Positions 36,472-45,867 are shown, counted from the first letter of the stretch. The stretch is DNA of 57,140 nucleotides from Nonomuraea antri (GCF_013283785.1 NZ_JABCPZ010000045.1:1-57140); one strand, 5' to 3'. The notes: generated by a model from the letters alone, not told the origin. Program-made: numbers and translations.

Positions 36472-36477
36472 TCCATG

Positions 36478-36747
36478 TTATCGGCGCAGGCCGAGCCGCT
36501 CGATGAGCGAGCGGTAACGCGCGATGTCGACCTTCTGCAGGTACTTCAGCAGACGGCGCCGGCGCCCGACGAGCAGCAGCAGGCCACGACGGCTGTGGTG
36601 GTCGTGCTTGTGCGTCTTCAGGTGCTCGGTGAGCTCGCTGATGCGCTTGCTGAGCAGCGCGATCTGGACCTCGGGCGAACCGGTGTCGCCTTCGCCGGTC
36701 GCATATTCAGCGATGATGTTCTTCTTGGCAGCGGTGTCGAGGGACAC
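36478..36747 (-). CDS. rpsO: 30S ribosomal protein S15
   Basis: 89 residues, the standard S15 size. Typical motifs: the helix [21 protein letters not shown] (about 38-58), and [15 protein letters not shown] near the end, which contacts 16S rRNA helices 20-22. The GTG start at 36747 has GGAGA 3-4 nt upstream. S15 often represses its own mRNA. A hairpin follows the gene before pnp. Upstream, where ribF would usually lie, there is instead a 142-bp gap and the amidohydrolase end. Confidence 0.97.
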   Translation of the reverse strand: MSLDTAAKKNIIAEYATGEGDTGSPEVQIALLSKRISELTEHLKTHKHDHHSRRGLLLLVGRRRRLLKYLQKVDIARYRSLIERLGLRR

Positions 36748-36889
36748 GGCTCTCCTTTTGATCTTTCGGGCACGCGGACAATGAAGAGTGCGAACGACCG
36801 TGCGTGCCTACAGTCGCCGCGGTGAAGGCCGTCTGGGCAGCGCACAGCGCCGCCGTTACAGAGCCGACATGCAAGGTTACCATCACGGG

Positions 36890-38506
36890 TCAAGCGCTCG
36901 CGCCGCGCACCACCGCGCCCCCGACCATGACGAGTTCGGCGCGGACCCCGGGAATGCGCTCCACCGGGATCTCGAACAGGTCTTCGGACAACACTACCAG
37001 ATCGGCCAGCTTGCCCGGGGTGAGCGAGCCGCGGTCGTGCTCGCAGAAGTTCGCGTAGGCCGAGCCCAGGGTGTACGCCCGGATCGCGGTCTCCAGCGTG
37101 ACGGTCTCCCGCGGCATCCAGGCCGGTCCGCCGGCCAGCCCCCGGCGCGTGACGGCGGTGTAGAGGCCGATCATCGGGTCCATCTCGGCCACGTTCCAGT
37201 CGCTGGAGAAGGCCAGCACGGCCCCGGCGGCCGCCAGCGAGCGCATCGGCCACGCCTTCCGCCAGCGCTCCGGGCCTACGTTGGCGGCCCAGTCGTGGCC
37301 GGGCCCGGCGATGTCGGGCGAGCAGTGCCTGGGCTGCATGCAGGCCACCACGCCCAGCTCGGCGAAGCGCGGCACGTCGGCCGGGTCCAGGCATTCGACG
37401 TGCACGATCTGGTGCCTGGCGTCACGCGGCCCGTTGACCGCGCGGGCGTGCTCGACCGCGTCGAGCGCGGTGCGGATGCCCCGGTCGCCGGTGGCGTGCA
37501 CGAACGCCTGGAAGCCGGCGGCGTCCAGCCTGGCCAGCAGATCGGCGAACTCGGCCGGCGGGTAGAAGGTCTCACCGCGGTGCCGGTGCCCGCAGTAGGG
37601 TTCGAGCAGCGCGGCCGTGCGCGGCTCGACGACGTCGTCGATGTACAGCTTGAGCGGCCCGACCCGGAACCACTCGTCGTGATGTTTGGCGGCGGCCGCG
37701 GCGAACTCCCGCAGCTCGGCCTCACCGGTGCCTCTCGGGTGGAACAGCGCGGCGATCAGCCGTGACCTCAGCCTGCCCTCGCTCCTGGCCCGCTCGAACA
37801 GGGCCAGGTCGTCCAGCGAGTTCTGCGGCTCGACGACCGTGGTGATCCCGTGGCCGATGGCCTGGTCCAGGGACTTGACCAGGCGCACGTACCGGCGGTC
37901 CCGGTCGGCCCAGGGCACCCCGGCCGCGGCCAGCGCGCGGTGGCCGTCGCGTGACAGGCCGCGTACCGCGAACTCGGTGACGAACCCGGTCGGCTCCCCG
38001 TCCGGGTCCGTGGCGGCCACGCCGAACGGCAGGTCCGGATGGTCGCGGTCGACGCCGAGCCGGCGCAGCGCGGCGCTGTTGAGCCACAGGGTGTGCACGT
38101 CGTAGCTGAGCGCGAACGCGGGTCTGGCGCCGGTCACGCGGTCCAGTTCGGCGGCGGTCGGCAGGCCTGGCAGCGCCGCGTAGTCGAAGCCCTCGCACTC
38201 GATCCACTCGGCGTCCGGGTGCGCGGCCAGCCACGACTCGATCCGCCCGCCGATCTCGCCGAGCGAGGCGGCCCCGGCCAGTTGCACGCAGGCGTCGTCG
38301 GAGCCGAGCCGGACGTGGTTGTGCGCGTCCACGAAGCCGGGCAGGACCAGGCGGCCGCCCGCGTCGATCTCCCTGGCGGCGGCCGGGCGGTCGGCCTCGT
38401 CACCCACCCAGGCGATCCGCCCGTCGCGTACGGCCAGCGCCCGCGCCCAGGGCCGCCCGTCGTCCACGGTGTAGATCTTGGCGTTGCGCACGACCAGGTC
38501 GAACAT
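36890..38506 (-). CDS. YtcJ-like amidohydrolase (Amidohydro_3 family)
   Basis: 538 residues. Metal-binding motifs: VDAHNHVRLG (HxH, about 58-67), YIDDVVEPRT in the middle, HATGDRGI, and SSDWNVAEMDPM for the late Asp. YtcJ-like enzymes hydrolyse N-acyl or cyclic amide substrates. The start (ATG 38506) has GGAGG 5 nt upstream, and the stop codon of the permease gene touches it (TGAATG), so both are translationally coupled. Together they suggest uptake and hydrolysis of an amide or amino acid derivative, likely under the TetR repressor at 39977. Confidence 0.85.
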   Translation of the reverse strand: MFDLVVRNAKIYTVDDGRPWARALAVRDGRIAWVGDEADRPAAAREIDAGGRLVLPGFVDAHNHVRLGSDDACVQLAGAASLGEIGGRIESWLAAHPDAEWIECEGFDYAALPGLPTAAELDRVTGARPAFALSYDVHTLWLNSAALRRLGVDRDHPDLPFGVAATDPDGEPTGFVTEFAVRGLSRDGHRALAAAGVPWADRDRRYVRLVKSLDQAIGHGITTVVEPQNSLDDLALFERARSEGRLRSRLIAALFHPRGTGEAELREFAAAAAKHHDEWFRVGPLKLYIDDVVEPRTAALLEPYCGHRHRGETFYPPAEFADLLARLDAAGFQAFVHATGDRGIRTALDAVEHARAVNGPRDARHQIVHVECLDPADVPRFAELGVVACMQPRHCSPDIAGPGHDWAANVGPERWRKAWPMRSLAAAGAVLAFSSDWNVAEMDPMIGLYTAVTRRGLAGGPAWMPRETVTLETAIRAYTLGSAYANFCEHDRGSLTPGKLADLVVLSEDLFEIPVERIPGVRAELVMVGGAVVRGASA

Positions 38507-39865
38507 TCAGTCCTCCGGAGTGGTCACGATCCAGCGGGTGCCGGATCGCGGCCTGAGATACAGCAGGTGGTAGGCGGCGAAGACGGCCACGATCCCGGCC
38601 GCGATCAGCAGGTCCTTGGGGTCCTGCTCGGTCAGCGCGTACGCCAGGGCGGCGATGACCAGCACCGGGACGGCCGGCCACAAGGGCATCCGCCAGGCCG
38701 GGGCGCTCCTGTGGGCCCCGGACCTGGCCCGCAGGGCGGCCGCGGCGAGCAGGATCGACACCAGGCAGATGATCACCGAGGTGAGTCCGAGCAGTTCCTC
38801 GATCTCCAGCAGCGCCGCCATGGCCACCCCCGGCAGTCCGATGACCAGCGTGGCCACCCAGGGCGAGCCCCAGCGCGGGTGCAGCCGGGTGAGCGCCTGG
38901 TTGACGGCCTCGGGCCAAGCCCTGTCGCGGCCGGAGGCGAACAGCACGCGGGCGTTCTGCAGGGCCATGACGAGCACCGCGTTCATGATGGCGACCACGA
39001 TGCCCAGGTTCACCGCCACCGCCAGGCCGTCGCCGCCCCAGGCCCGGACGTAGTCGGGGAAGCTCTTGTTGACCAGGTCGTCCAGGGAGCCCACGCCGAG
39101 CACCGCGGCCGCGGCGGGCACCACGATGACGGCGGCGGCCAGGCCCAGCGACCAGAACACGGCGCGGGCCACGTTCCTGCGCGGCTCCTTGATCTCCTCG
39201 GCCAGGTAGACGGCGCTGCCGAAGCCGTTGAACGAGAACATCGTCACGGTCAGCCCGGCGACCAGCACGGCCAGGGTGAAGGCGGACAGTCCGCCGGCGC
39301 CGTCCGGCACCACCGGGGAGATCAGCACGTCGGCGCCGCGTTCGGCGTGGGTGAAGCCGAGCCAGGCCACGATCGCGGCGGCCAGCACCTCGACGCCCAG
39401 GAAGATCCCGGTGATGAGCGCGTTGGAGCGCACGTCGAGCACGGCCAGCAGGGTGGCCAGCAGCATCACGGCGGCCCCGGCCAGCGGCCGGTCCACCTGC
39501 ACCAGGTCGGCCAGGTAGTCGGCGGTGCCCAGGGCGATGATCGGCGGGATGACGACCAGCAGCGAGACGGACAGGCCGAAGGTGATCCAGCCGGCGAGCC
39601 GGCCGAGCAGCCTGCCGACCATCGCGTACTCACCGCCGGAGCTGGGGGTGAGCGTGCCCAGCTCGGCGTAGCAGCAGCCGATGCCGATCGAGACGACCAG
39701 GCCGGCGAGCAGCGCGAGCACCGCGCCGCTGCCCTGACCGGCGAGCACCTCGGGGACGATGATGAACAGCGAGGAGGCCGGCGTGATGCACGACAGGGTG
39801 AGCATGACGGCCGCGAACAGGCCGAGTACGCGGGAGAGCGCGGGGGTGGGGGACTGCTTGAGCAC
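38507..39865 (-). CDS. APC family amino acid/polyamine permease
   Basis: 452 residues with about twelve transmembrane segments. APC landmarks: LTLSCITPASSLFIIVPEVLAGQGSG in helix 1, GGEYAMVGRLLGRLAGWITFG (helix 2/3 region), and FNGFGSAVYLAEEIKEPRRNV between helices 6 and 7, all typical of this superfamily. GTG 39865 was chosen because AGGAG lies 5 nt upstream; the adjacent GTG at 39868 would be only 2 nt away. It leads a coupled unit with the amidohydrolase. Palindromes in front of the gene are the likely binding sites of the divergent TetR. Confidence 0.85.
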   Translation of the reverse strand: MLKQSPTPALSRVLGLFAAVMLTLSCITPASSLFIIVPEVLAGQGSGAVLALLAGLVVSIGIGCCYAELGTLTPSSGGEYAMVGRLLGRLAGWITFGLSVSLLVVIPPIIALGTADYLADLVQVDRPLAGAAVMLLATLLAVLDVRSNALITGIFLGVEVLAAAIVAWLGFTHAERGADVLISPVVPDGAGGLSAFTLAVLVAGLTVTMFSFNGFGSAVYLAEEIKEPRRNVARAVFWSLGLAAAVIVVPAAAAVLGVGSLDDLVNKSFPDYVRAWGGDGLAVAVNLGIVVAIMNAVLVMALQNARVLFASGRDRAWPEAVNQALTRLHPRWGSPWVATLVIGLPGVAMAALLEIEELLGLTSVIICLVSILLAAAALRARSGAHRSAPAWRMPLWPAVPVLVIAALAYALTEQDPKDLLIAAGIVAVFAAYHLLYLRPRSGTRWIVTTPED

Positions 39866-39881
39866 CACGGCTCCTAGGGGG

Positions 39882-39919
39882 ATTTGAATGCCGTTCAAAT
39901 GCTTTGAATGGCATTCAAA
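39882..39919. promoter_or_regulatory. Two TetR-type palindromic operators
   Basis: ATTTGAATGCCGTTCAAAT (39882-39900) and TTTGAATGGCATTCAAA (39903-39919) share the half-site TTTGAA(T/C)G and are nearly perfect palindromes about 20 bp apart centre to centre. They lie between the divergent permease (minus) and TetR (plus) genes. The TetR protein probably binds both and represses both genes. Confidence 0.8.
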
Positions 39920-39976
39920 ATGCACTGCTCTACAGTGGGGCGTCAAGACCCGTTACCGGAACGAGGCGAAGGCGAC

Positions 39977-40582
39977 ATGGCACGACAGCGGCTCGAGCGT
40001 CCCCGCGAGCAGATGCTGGAAGCCGCGATGGCCGCGATCACCGAGCACGGCCTGGCCCAGCTCACCATGGCCGCGCTGGCCAGGCGGCTCGGCACCAGCG
40101 GCGGCCATCTCCTCTACTACTTCGGCAGCAAGGACCACATGCTGCTGGAGACGCTGAAGTGGAGCGAGGAGCGCCTGGCCGTGCGCAGAGACGCGCTCCT
40201 CGCCCTCGACGCCCCCCTGCCCGCGCGCCTGCGCGCCTACGTCGACCTCTACCTGCCCGTCGGGCCCAACGACCCGCGCTGGGTGCTCTGGGTGGAGGTC
40301 TGGAGCCGCACACTGGCCGTGCCCGAGCTGCGTGACGCCCAGGTCGAGCTGGACCGGTCGTGGCACCGCGCGCTGGTCGCACTGCTGTCACGGCCCGAGG
40401 CCGAGTCCCTGTCGGTGCGCGTCCGCGCCATGCTGGACGGCTTCAGCACCCAGCTCGTCGTCGGCGTGCCCGGCGTCGAGCGCGAAGCGGTGATCGCGCA
40501 CGCGCTCGACCTGCTCGGCGCGGGGGAAGACGGGGACCGGGCTCAGAGCGCCGGGTCCCACCACCAGGAGACCGTGGGGTAG
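39977..40582 (+). CDS. TetR family transcriptional repressor
   Basis: 201 residues. The N-terminal TetR helix-turn-helix is visible (REQMLEAAMAAITEHGLAQLTMAALARRLGTSGGHLLYYFGSKDHML, about 10-55). The C-terminal domain has aromatic/ligand-binding character: LPVGPNDPRWVLWVEVWSRT and later DGFSTQLVVGVPG, as in TetR_C_6/BetI-like regulators. The start (ATG 39977) follows a GAGGCGAAGG stretch; an upstream ATG at 39908 lies inside the operator. It probably controls the APC permease and amidohydrolase. Its 3' end overlaps the convergent terpene synthase gene by 40 nt. Confidence 0.85.
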   Translation: MARQRLERPREQMLEAAMAAITEHGLAQLTMAALARRLGTSGGHLLYYFGSKDHMLLETLKWSEERLAVRRDALLALDAPLPARLRAYVDLYLPVGPNDPRWVLWVEVWSRTLAVPELRDAQVELDRSWHRALVALLSRPEAESLSVRVRAMLDGFSTQLVVGVPGVEREAVIAHALDLLGAGEDGDRAQSAGSHHQETVG

Positions 40583-41616
40583 GGCAGCGGCTCGTCCCTG
40601 CCGTCCAGCGGGCTGTCCGCCCAGGTCAGGGCGTCCTGGTAGGTGGCGCCCGGGTCGTCGCCGCGGCTGACGTACCTGGGGACCCGCTGGCCCCACTCGG
40701 CGTTCCCCCTGATGCCGAAGGCCAGCCCGTCGAGATACAGCCGCCCGGCCGTGCTCAGCCGCGGCCTGATCGCCTCGCGCAGCCGCACGAAACGCGACAG
40801 CACGCGGTCGCGCATGCAGCTCGCCGCGTGCACCGCGTCGGGCAGCTCCGGGTGCACGTGATGCATCAGGACGGTGTAGATGTTCTGGTCGGTGTGCTGC
40901 CTGCCGAGTTCCTTGACCAGCGAGTGCCGGTCGTTGTCCAGCCCGGCGACCAGGATGGCCATCTCGGTGAGCGCGCGCACGGCCGGCGAGTCCATCTCGG
41001 CGGCCGGCACCTCCTGGCCGTTGGCGATCTCCAGCATGGCGAACGTGGGCTCGCCGCCCGCCGAGTGCAGGCGCATGGTGAGGTAGTCGTCCACGCCGGG
41101 CATGCGGCCGCCGGCCTGGTTGGCGATCTGCCAGATCACCCCCGACAACCACGCCCGATGCGCCGCCACGAACCGCTGGAACTGCACCGGCGTGCCCAGG
41201 CGGCGGAACCGGGCCGCGATGTCCTGCAAGGACCGCCCGTAGGCGTCGTCGGCCGGCGCCGGGTTGGGGCGTTCGAGCGCCCGCTGCAACCCGGCCGCCA
41301 TCGGCGCGAACGCCGCCGGATCGGCGCTGAGCCGCCCGGCGTCGCAGCGCGCGTCGTCGAACGCGAAACCCCAGTACACCCAGAGCGAGGCGGCCAGCAG
41401 GGGTTCCTCGTCGGCGTACGGGGCGAAACGGGCGTAGAAGTCGGCGCTGTTCGTGCCGACCACCCAGGCGCGTTCCCGGTCACTGCCATAGATGGGAAAG
41501 CGCTCGATCCATTCGACGGCACGCCGCTCGACCCGGTCCACCGCCGGGTTGATCGCTGGTTCGAGCGGGCAGAAGATCGGCGGTAGTTCCAGGTTCTCGG
41601 CTACGCCGGTGGCCAT
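40543..41616 (-). CDS. Class I terpene synthase (isoprenoid cyclase)
   Basis: 357 residues. The metal-binding Asp motif is FAFDDARCDAG (DDxxxD, about 86-92) and the NSE triad is NDRHSLVKE (NDxxSxxxE/KE, about 225-233). The C-terminal RVPRY supplies the RY pair that contacts pyrophosphate. Many actinomycete sesqui- and diterpene cyclases have this layout. A prenyl diphosphate synthase gene ends 20 nt upstream on the same strand, so the cyclase probably uses its product; chain length cannot be read. ATG 41616 has GGGAG 7 nt upstream. A highly coordinated MMPL-synthase-cyclase operon is evident. Confidence 0.88.
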   Translation of the reverse strand: MATGVAENLELPPIFCPLEPAINPAVDRVERRAVEWIERFPIYGSDRERAWVVGTNSADFYARFAPYADEEPLLAASLWVYWGFAFDDARCDAGRLSADPAAFAPMAAGLQRALERPNPAPADDAYGRSLQDIAARFRRLGTPVQFQRFVAAHRAWLSGVIWQIANQAGGRMPGVDDYLTMRLHSAGGEPTFAMLEIANGQEVPAAEMDSPAVRALTEMAILVAGLDNDRHSLVKELGRQHTDQNIYTVLMHHVHPELPDAVHAASCMRDRVLSRFVRLREAIRPRLSTAGRLYLDGLAFGIRGNAEWGQRVPRYVSRGDDPGATYQDALTWADSPLDGRDEPLPYPTVSWWWDPAL

Positions 41617-41635
41617 GTGCTGCTCCCTTCTCGGT

Positions 41636-42658
41636 TCAACGGGTTCGCTCGGCCAGGAAGTCGGTCAGGTCGCGCAGCTCGTCGGCCGCCACCGGGTCGA
41701 GCCTGGGGTCGCGCAGCGTCGCGCGGGCCCGGTCCAGGTGCCGCCTGGCCGCGTTCCTGGCGAACGACCTGCCCCCGGCCTCCTCGGCCAGCGCCGCGAC
41801 CAGGTGCGGATCCGGCGGCTGCGGCGCTTCGAGCAGCGCGGCCAGCTCCCGTGCGGCCGTGGTGTCCGCGAGCAGCGCGGCGATCAGCGGCAGCGTCTTC
41901 TTCTGCCGCCGTACGTCGCTGTGCACCGGCTTGCCCGTGACGCTCGGGTCGCCCCAGATGCCCAGCAGGTCGTCCACGGCCTGCAGGGCCAGCCCGAGCT
42001 GCCGGCCCATCTCCCCCATCGCGCCGATCAGCGGGCCGGGCGCGGCCCCGAGCACCGCGCCGAGCGCCGACGCGCAGCCCGTCAGCGCCCCGGTCTTGCG
42101 CGCCGCCATCGAGGTGTACTCCTGCAGCGTGACGGCGTGCGCCCCGGTCCACGGACGCGACTCGAAGGCCAGGTCGTCGGCCTGGCCGCGCACCACGTCG
42201 ACCAGGGTGCCGGAGATCAGCCGGGTGGCCGCCGGCCCGCCGGAGGCCCGGCCCAGCGTGTCGATGGCCTGGGCGAGCAGCGCGTCACCGGCCAGCACCG
42301 CCGGGCCGAGCCCGTAGGCCTTCCAGACGGTCAGGCGGTCACGGCGGCGTTCGTCGCCGTCCATGATGTCGTCGTGCACGATCGAGAACGCGTGCACCAG
42401 CTCCACGGTGACCGCGCCCGCGACGGCGTGCTCGCCGTCCGCGCCGACGGCCTCCGCGCTCAGCACCGCCAGCGCCGGCCTGAGCCCCTTGCCGCCGTCG
42501 CCGCCGCACGGGTCGCCGTCGACGTCGCACCAGCCGAACGCGTAGGCCGCCATCTTCTCCACCAGCGGGTGCAGGCGGGACACCGACTCGCGCAGCGCCG
42601 GCTCGACCAGGCGTTTGCAGCGGGCGAGCGCGTCGAGATGGAACGTTCCAGACTTCAC
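41636..42658 (-). CDS. Polyprenyl (farnesyl/geranylgeranyl) diphosphate synthase
   Basis: 340 residues. The first Asp-rich motif is VHDDIMDGDERRRD (DDxxD, about 92-105) and the second is VDDLLGIWGD (DDxxGxxxD, about 227-236). KGLRPAL gives the Lys/Arg site for IPP. The residues just before FARM read VHAFSIVHDD, i.e. Phe and Ser at positions 5 and 4 upstream, which influence chain length; farnesyl or geranylgeranyl products are both possible. The GTG at 42658 overlaps the MMPL stop (GTGA), so it is coupled. It probably feeds the downstream terpene synthase. Confidence 0.9.
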   Translation of the reverse strand: MKSGTFHLDALARCKRLVEPALRESVSRLHPLVEKMAAYAFGWCDVDGDPCGGDGGKGLRPALAVLSAEAVGADGEHAVAGAVTVELVHAFSIVHDDIMDGDERRRDRLTVWKAYGLGPAVLAGDALLAQAIDTLGRASGGPAATRLISGTLVDVVRGQADDLAFESRPWTGAHAVTLQEYTSMAARKTGALTGCASALGAVLGAAPGPLIGAMGEMGRQLGLALQAVDDLLGIWGDPSVTGKPVHSDVRRQKKTLPLIAALLADTTAARELAALLEAPQPPDPHLVAALAEEAGGRSFARNAARRHLDRARATLRDPRLDPVAADELRDLTDFLAERTR

Positions 42659-45381
42659 TTGTCTCTCCTTCGAAAGGCGTCACACAGCCGTTTACGCTGA
42701 ATCTGGGTCTCGGTGAGGCCGACGCGCCGGTGAACGCGGGCCAGGACTTCCGGCGCCCACCAGTTGGCCCGCCCGGTGAGCTGCATGAACGCCGGCACGA
42801 GCACGCCCCGGACGATGGTGGCGTCCATGAGCACGGCCAGAGCCAGGCCCAGCCCGTTCATCTTGAGCACGGTGTTGCCCGAGGTGACCAGGAAGCCGGT
42901 GGACAACGCGATCACCGACGCCGCGGCCGTGATGAGCCTGCCGGTGCCCGCGATGCCGCCGACGACCGCCCGCGCGTGGTCACCGGTGGCCTGGTAGCGC
43001 TCCTTGATCCTGGACAGCAGGAACACCTCGTAGTCCATGGACAGGCCGAACGCCACGGTGAACGTGATCAGCAGGGTCATCGCCTCCAGCCGTCCGGTGC
43101 GGGTGAAGTCGCCGACCAGCCAGCCGAGGTTGCCGTCCTGGAAGACGGCCACGATCGCGCCGGCGCTCGCGGTCAGGCTGAGCGCGCCGAGCACGATCGC
43201 CTTGACCGACACGAGCACGCCGCCGACGAACAGGAACAGCAGCACCAGCGTGGCCACCGCGATGAGCGCCCCGGCGATCGGCAGCGCGTCGGCCATGGCG
43301 GTCAGCGTGTCGTCCACCTGGGCGGCCCGGCCGGTGATCAGCCGTTCGCCGGGCGCGGGCACCTCACGCAGGCGATCCAGCATCCGGCCGGCCGCCTTCG
43401 ACTGGGGCGGGACGTCGGTGGCGACGTCGACCAGCGTGGCCTTCCCCGCCCGGTACGCGGCCGCCTCCTTGCCGGGCTTCTTGTGCGTCTTGCCGGTGTA
43501 GGTGCCCGTGACCGTCTGGACGCGGGTGACGTGCGGCGACGCGGTGGCCAGGCGGCGGGCGTACTCGGCCAGCCGCTCGTCCTCCGTGGCACGCGGGAGC
43601 ACGATCTTGATCTGCCGGTCCGGCACGTGCGCGAACGCCCGGCCGACGTGCCTGGCCGTGGCGTGCGACTCAGCGCCGGCCGGCAGGATGCGCTCGTCGG
43701 CAACGCCGAAGCGGGCGTGCGCGAACGGCATGGCCAGCAGCACGAGCAGCACGGCCGTGCCCCCGCCGAGCAGGATCGGCCGCCGGGTGGCCGCCTCCGC
43801 GATGCGCCGCCAGATCCGGTCCTCGGCCACGTGCTCCTCGGCCCGGCGCCGGCGCAGGCGGCCGACCGCCCAGCCGAGCAGCACGCTGCCGGCCGCGCCC
43901 CAGATCGCCTCCCTGCCCGGCCCGCCGACCGGCCCACTACCCGGCCCGCCGACTGGCCTCCCGATCGGCCCGCCGACCAGCGCGGCCCTCAGCGCGGTCG
44001 TCGCCGCGATGAACCGGTTTCCGGTGGGTTCTTCCGGCCGGGTCCGCCTGCGCGACAGGCGCGCCGCCGTCCGCCGCCACAGGCGTACCACCGCGTCCGG
44101 GCGCGGCGGGGTGACGGGAAGGCGCGGCGAGACGACCGGGCGGGCCAGCGCCGACAGCGCCACCCCGGCCAGGTGCCCGACGCCGCGCGCCCGCGAGAAC
44201 AGCGCGAACGCCAGCACCACCGCCCCGCCCGCCACCAGCACCCGCGACACCGGCACGGCCGCCCGAAGCGCCGCCCGTCCGGTCATCGCCCGGACGGCGA
44301 CGGGACGCGCCTGGGCCTTGCGCCACCTGGCGAACGGGTCGCCCCGGTTGACCCGATCCCCCAGCACCGCGAGCAGCGCGGGCAGCACCAGCAGGGACGA
44401 GGCCGCGCAGAGCACCACCACCGTGATCGCCGCCCAGGCCAGCGAGCGCAGGATGTCCACCGGGAACACGAACAACCCCGCCACCGCCACCGCCACGGTC
44501 AGCGCGGAGAACAGCACGGTGCGCCCGGCCACCGCCATGCTCCGCTCCACCGCGACGGGCACGGGCAGCCCCCTGGCCAGCTCCTCCCTGAACCTGGTGA
44601 TGATGAACAGGCTGTAGTCGACGGCCAGGCCGAACCCCAGGGCGGTGGCCAGGTTGGGGGCGAAGACCGACACGTCCATCAGGTAGGTCAGCAGCCGCAG
44701 CCCAGCCATCGTGCCGATCAGCGCGAGCGCCCCGATCACGGCCGGGACCAGCGCGGCGAACACCGACTTGAAGGCGATCAGCAGGATCAGCATGGCCAGC
44801 GGCGCGATCACCAGCTCGGCCCGGCGCTGATCCGACTTGCCCTGCTCGATGAACTCGACGTTCGCCCAGGTGGGCCCGGTCGCCGAGATCCGCAGCGGGG
44901 CGAACGCCCGCGCCACGGCGGGGACGACGCGCTGGGCTGTGCGGGCCGCCCGCGCGTCGTCCCCGGCCAGGTCCACCGCCACGATGGCGGACCTGCCGTC
45001 GCGTGACACCAGCAGGGGCGACTTGGCCGCCCAGTAGGACTGGACCCTGGCCACGCCGGGCTGCTCCGCGAGATATCGCGTCAGACGCCGCCCCGCCGCC
45101 CCGGCCCGCGCCGATGTCACGGGTTCCCCGGCCCGTGCCACCAGCACCAGATCGGCGGACGTCGCCTTGAACCGCTCGGCCAGCACCTCGTCGGCCTCGG
45201 CCGCCTCGGTCCCGCGCGCGGTGAAGCCGCTGCTGGCCAGCCGGTCCTCCACGCCCAGCGCCGCGATCAGCAGGATCGCCGCCAGTACCAGCGCGGCTTC
45301 GAGCACCCGTCCGCGCCTGCGCACGGACCATCGGGCGAAGCCCGCCAGCCAACCGCCGCCGATCTCCCGTCGCCTGCCCAA
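42655..45381 (-). CDS. MMPL/RND-type membrane transporter
   Basis: 908 residues in two halves, each with one helix, a large extracellular loop and several more helices. MMPL motifs: the first loop FIEQGKSDQRRAE, ALGFGLAVDYSLFIITRFREEL in the first half and AFGLSMDYEVFLLSRIKERY in the second. Between the halves (about 420-510) lies a Pro/Gly/Arg-rich cytosolic insert. MMPL proteins export lipids and secondary metabolites, so it may secrete the terpenoid. The start reads TTG at 45381 with an AAAGG upstream. It is the first gene of the three-gene terpene operon. Confidence 0.9.
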   Translation of the reverse strand: MGRRREIGGGWLAGFARWSVRRRGRVLEAALVLAAILLIAALGVEDRLASSGFTARGTEAAEADEVLAERFKATSADLVLVARAGEPVTSARAGAAGRRLTRYLAEQPGVARVQSYWAAKSPLLVSRDGRSAIVAVDLAGDDARAARTAQRVVPAVARAFAPLRISATGPTWANVEFIEQGKSDQRRAELVIAPLAMLILLIAFKSVFAALVPAVIGALALIGTMAGLRLLTYLMDVSVFAPNLATALGFGLAVDYSLFIITRFREELARGLPVPVAVERSMAVAGRTVLFSALTVAVAVAGLFVFPVDILRSLAWAAITVVVLCAASSLLVLPALLAVLGDRVNRGDPFARWRKAQARPVAVRAMTGRAALRAAVPVSRVLVAGGAVVLAFALFSRARGVGHLAGVALSALARPVVSPRLPVTPPRPDAVVRLWRRTAARLSRRRTRPEEPTGNRFIAATTALRAALVGGPIGRPVGGPGSGPVGGPGREAIWGAAGSVLLGWAVGRLRRRRAEEHVAEDRIWRRIAEAATRRPILLGGGTAVLLVLLAMPFAHARFGVADERILPAGAESHATARHVGRAFAHVPDRQIKIVLPRATEDERLAEYARRLATASPHVTRVQTVTGTYTGKTHKKPGKEAAAYRAGKATLVDVATDVPPQSKAAGRMLDRLREVPAPGERLITGRAAQVDDTLTAMADALPIAGALIAVATLVLLFLFVGGVLVSVKAIVLGALSLTASAGAIVAVFQDGNLGWLVGDFTRTGRLEAMTLLITFTVAFGLSMDYEVFLLSRIKERYQATGDHARAVVGGIAGTGRLITAAASVIALSTGFLVTSGNTVLKMNGLGLALAVLMDATIVRGVLVPAFMQLTGRANWWAPEVLARVHRRVGLTETQIQRKRLCDAFRRRDK

Positions 45382-45612
45382 TGAGCGCCTTTCCCTTGGT
45401 GATCACCCGACCAAGGCCATAGATGCCCATTACTCTAAGTAGTCAATCATGCGGCCGCGAGCTCTTTGAGGCTGGCGAGGTATCGCCGTAAACCACCACA
45501 CAAACCTGCTCTTCTTCGAGGTCACACGGATTTTACTCAGCCTGTAGTCATCACTGACCGAAAGCTGGGGTAGTCACGGTCTGTAGTCGCCTCACCAGAG
45601 AAAGGGTCAAGA
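45382..45612. promoter_or_regulatory. Divergent promoter region between MMPL operon and small secreted peptide
   Basis: The 231-bp gap is A+T-richer than the flanks and holds TTGACT on the minus strand (near 45443-45448), a good -35 for the MMPL gene with TCTATG 17 nt on. Three TGTAGTC or GTAGTC-like motifs at about 45541-45577 recur before the peptide gene and may be operator repeats or -10 variants. No gene is seen within it. Confidence 0.35.
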
Positions 45613-45867
45613 ATGAATCGGCAGTTCCTTCACGGCGCCCGCGCTCTCGCCGTCGTCGCCACGACGGCGGGCACCGTCCTGCTCGGCGGCGCCACCGCCG
45701 CGAGCGCCACCACGCCCGGTGGCCACGGCTGCGCCTTCGGGCGCTGCTACGACGGCTACGCCTACCACCACGGCGACCGCGGGATCCTGAGCGCGGTGAG
45801 CGACACCGTCATGGACATCGTCGACGGCCGTAGCCTGCAGCGTCCCGGCTTCTTCGGCTTCTTCTAG
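45613..45867 (+). CDS. Small secreted protein with Sec signal peptide, 84 aa
   Basis: A classical signal peptide (MNRQ...R, then a hydrophobic run AVVATTAGTVLLGG, with AxA cleavage at about residues 30-32 ASA) precedes a mature part of about 50 residues. That part contains two Cys (GCAFGRC, possible disulfide), several His/Tyr and a very aromatic C-terminal end RPGFFGFF. I know no family. AAAGG lies 8 nt before the ATG. A strong hairpin follows the gene. Its neighbour is the terpene/MMPL operon, divergent, but no functional link is shown. Confidence 0.7.
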   Translation: MNRQFLHGARALAVVATTAGTVLLGGATAASATTPGGHGCAFGRCYDGYAYHHGDRGILSAVSDTVMDIVDGRSLQRPGFFGFF

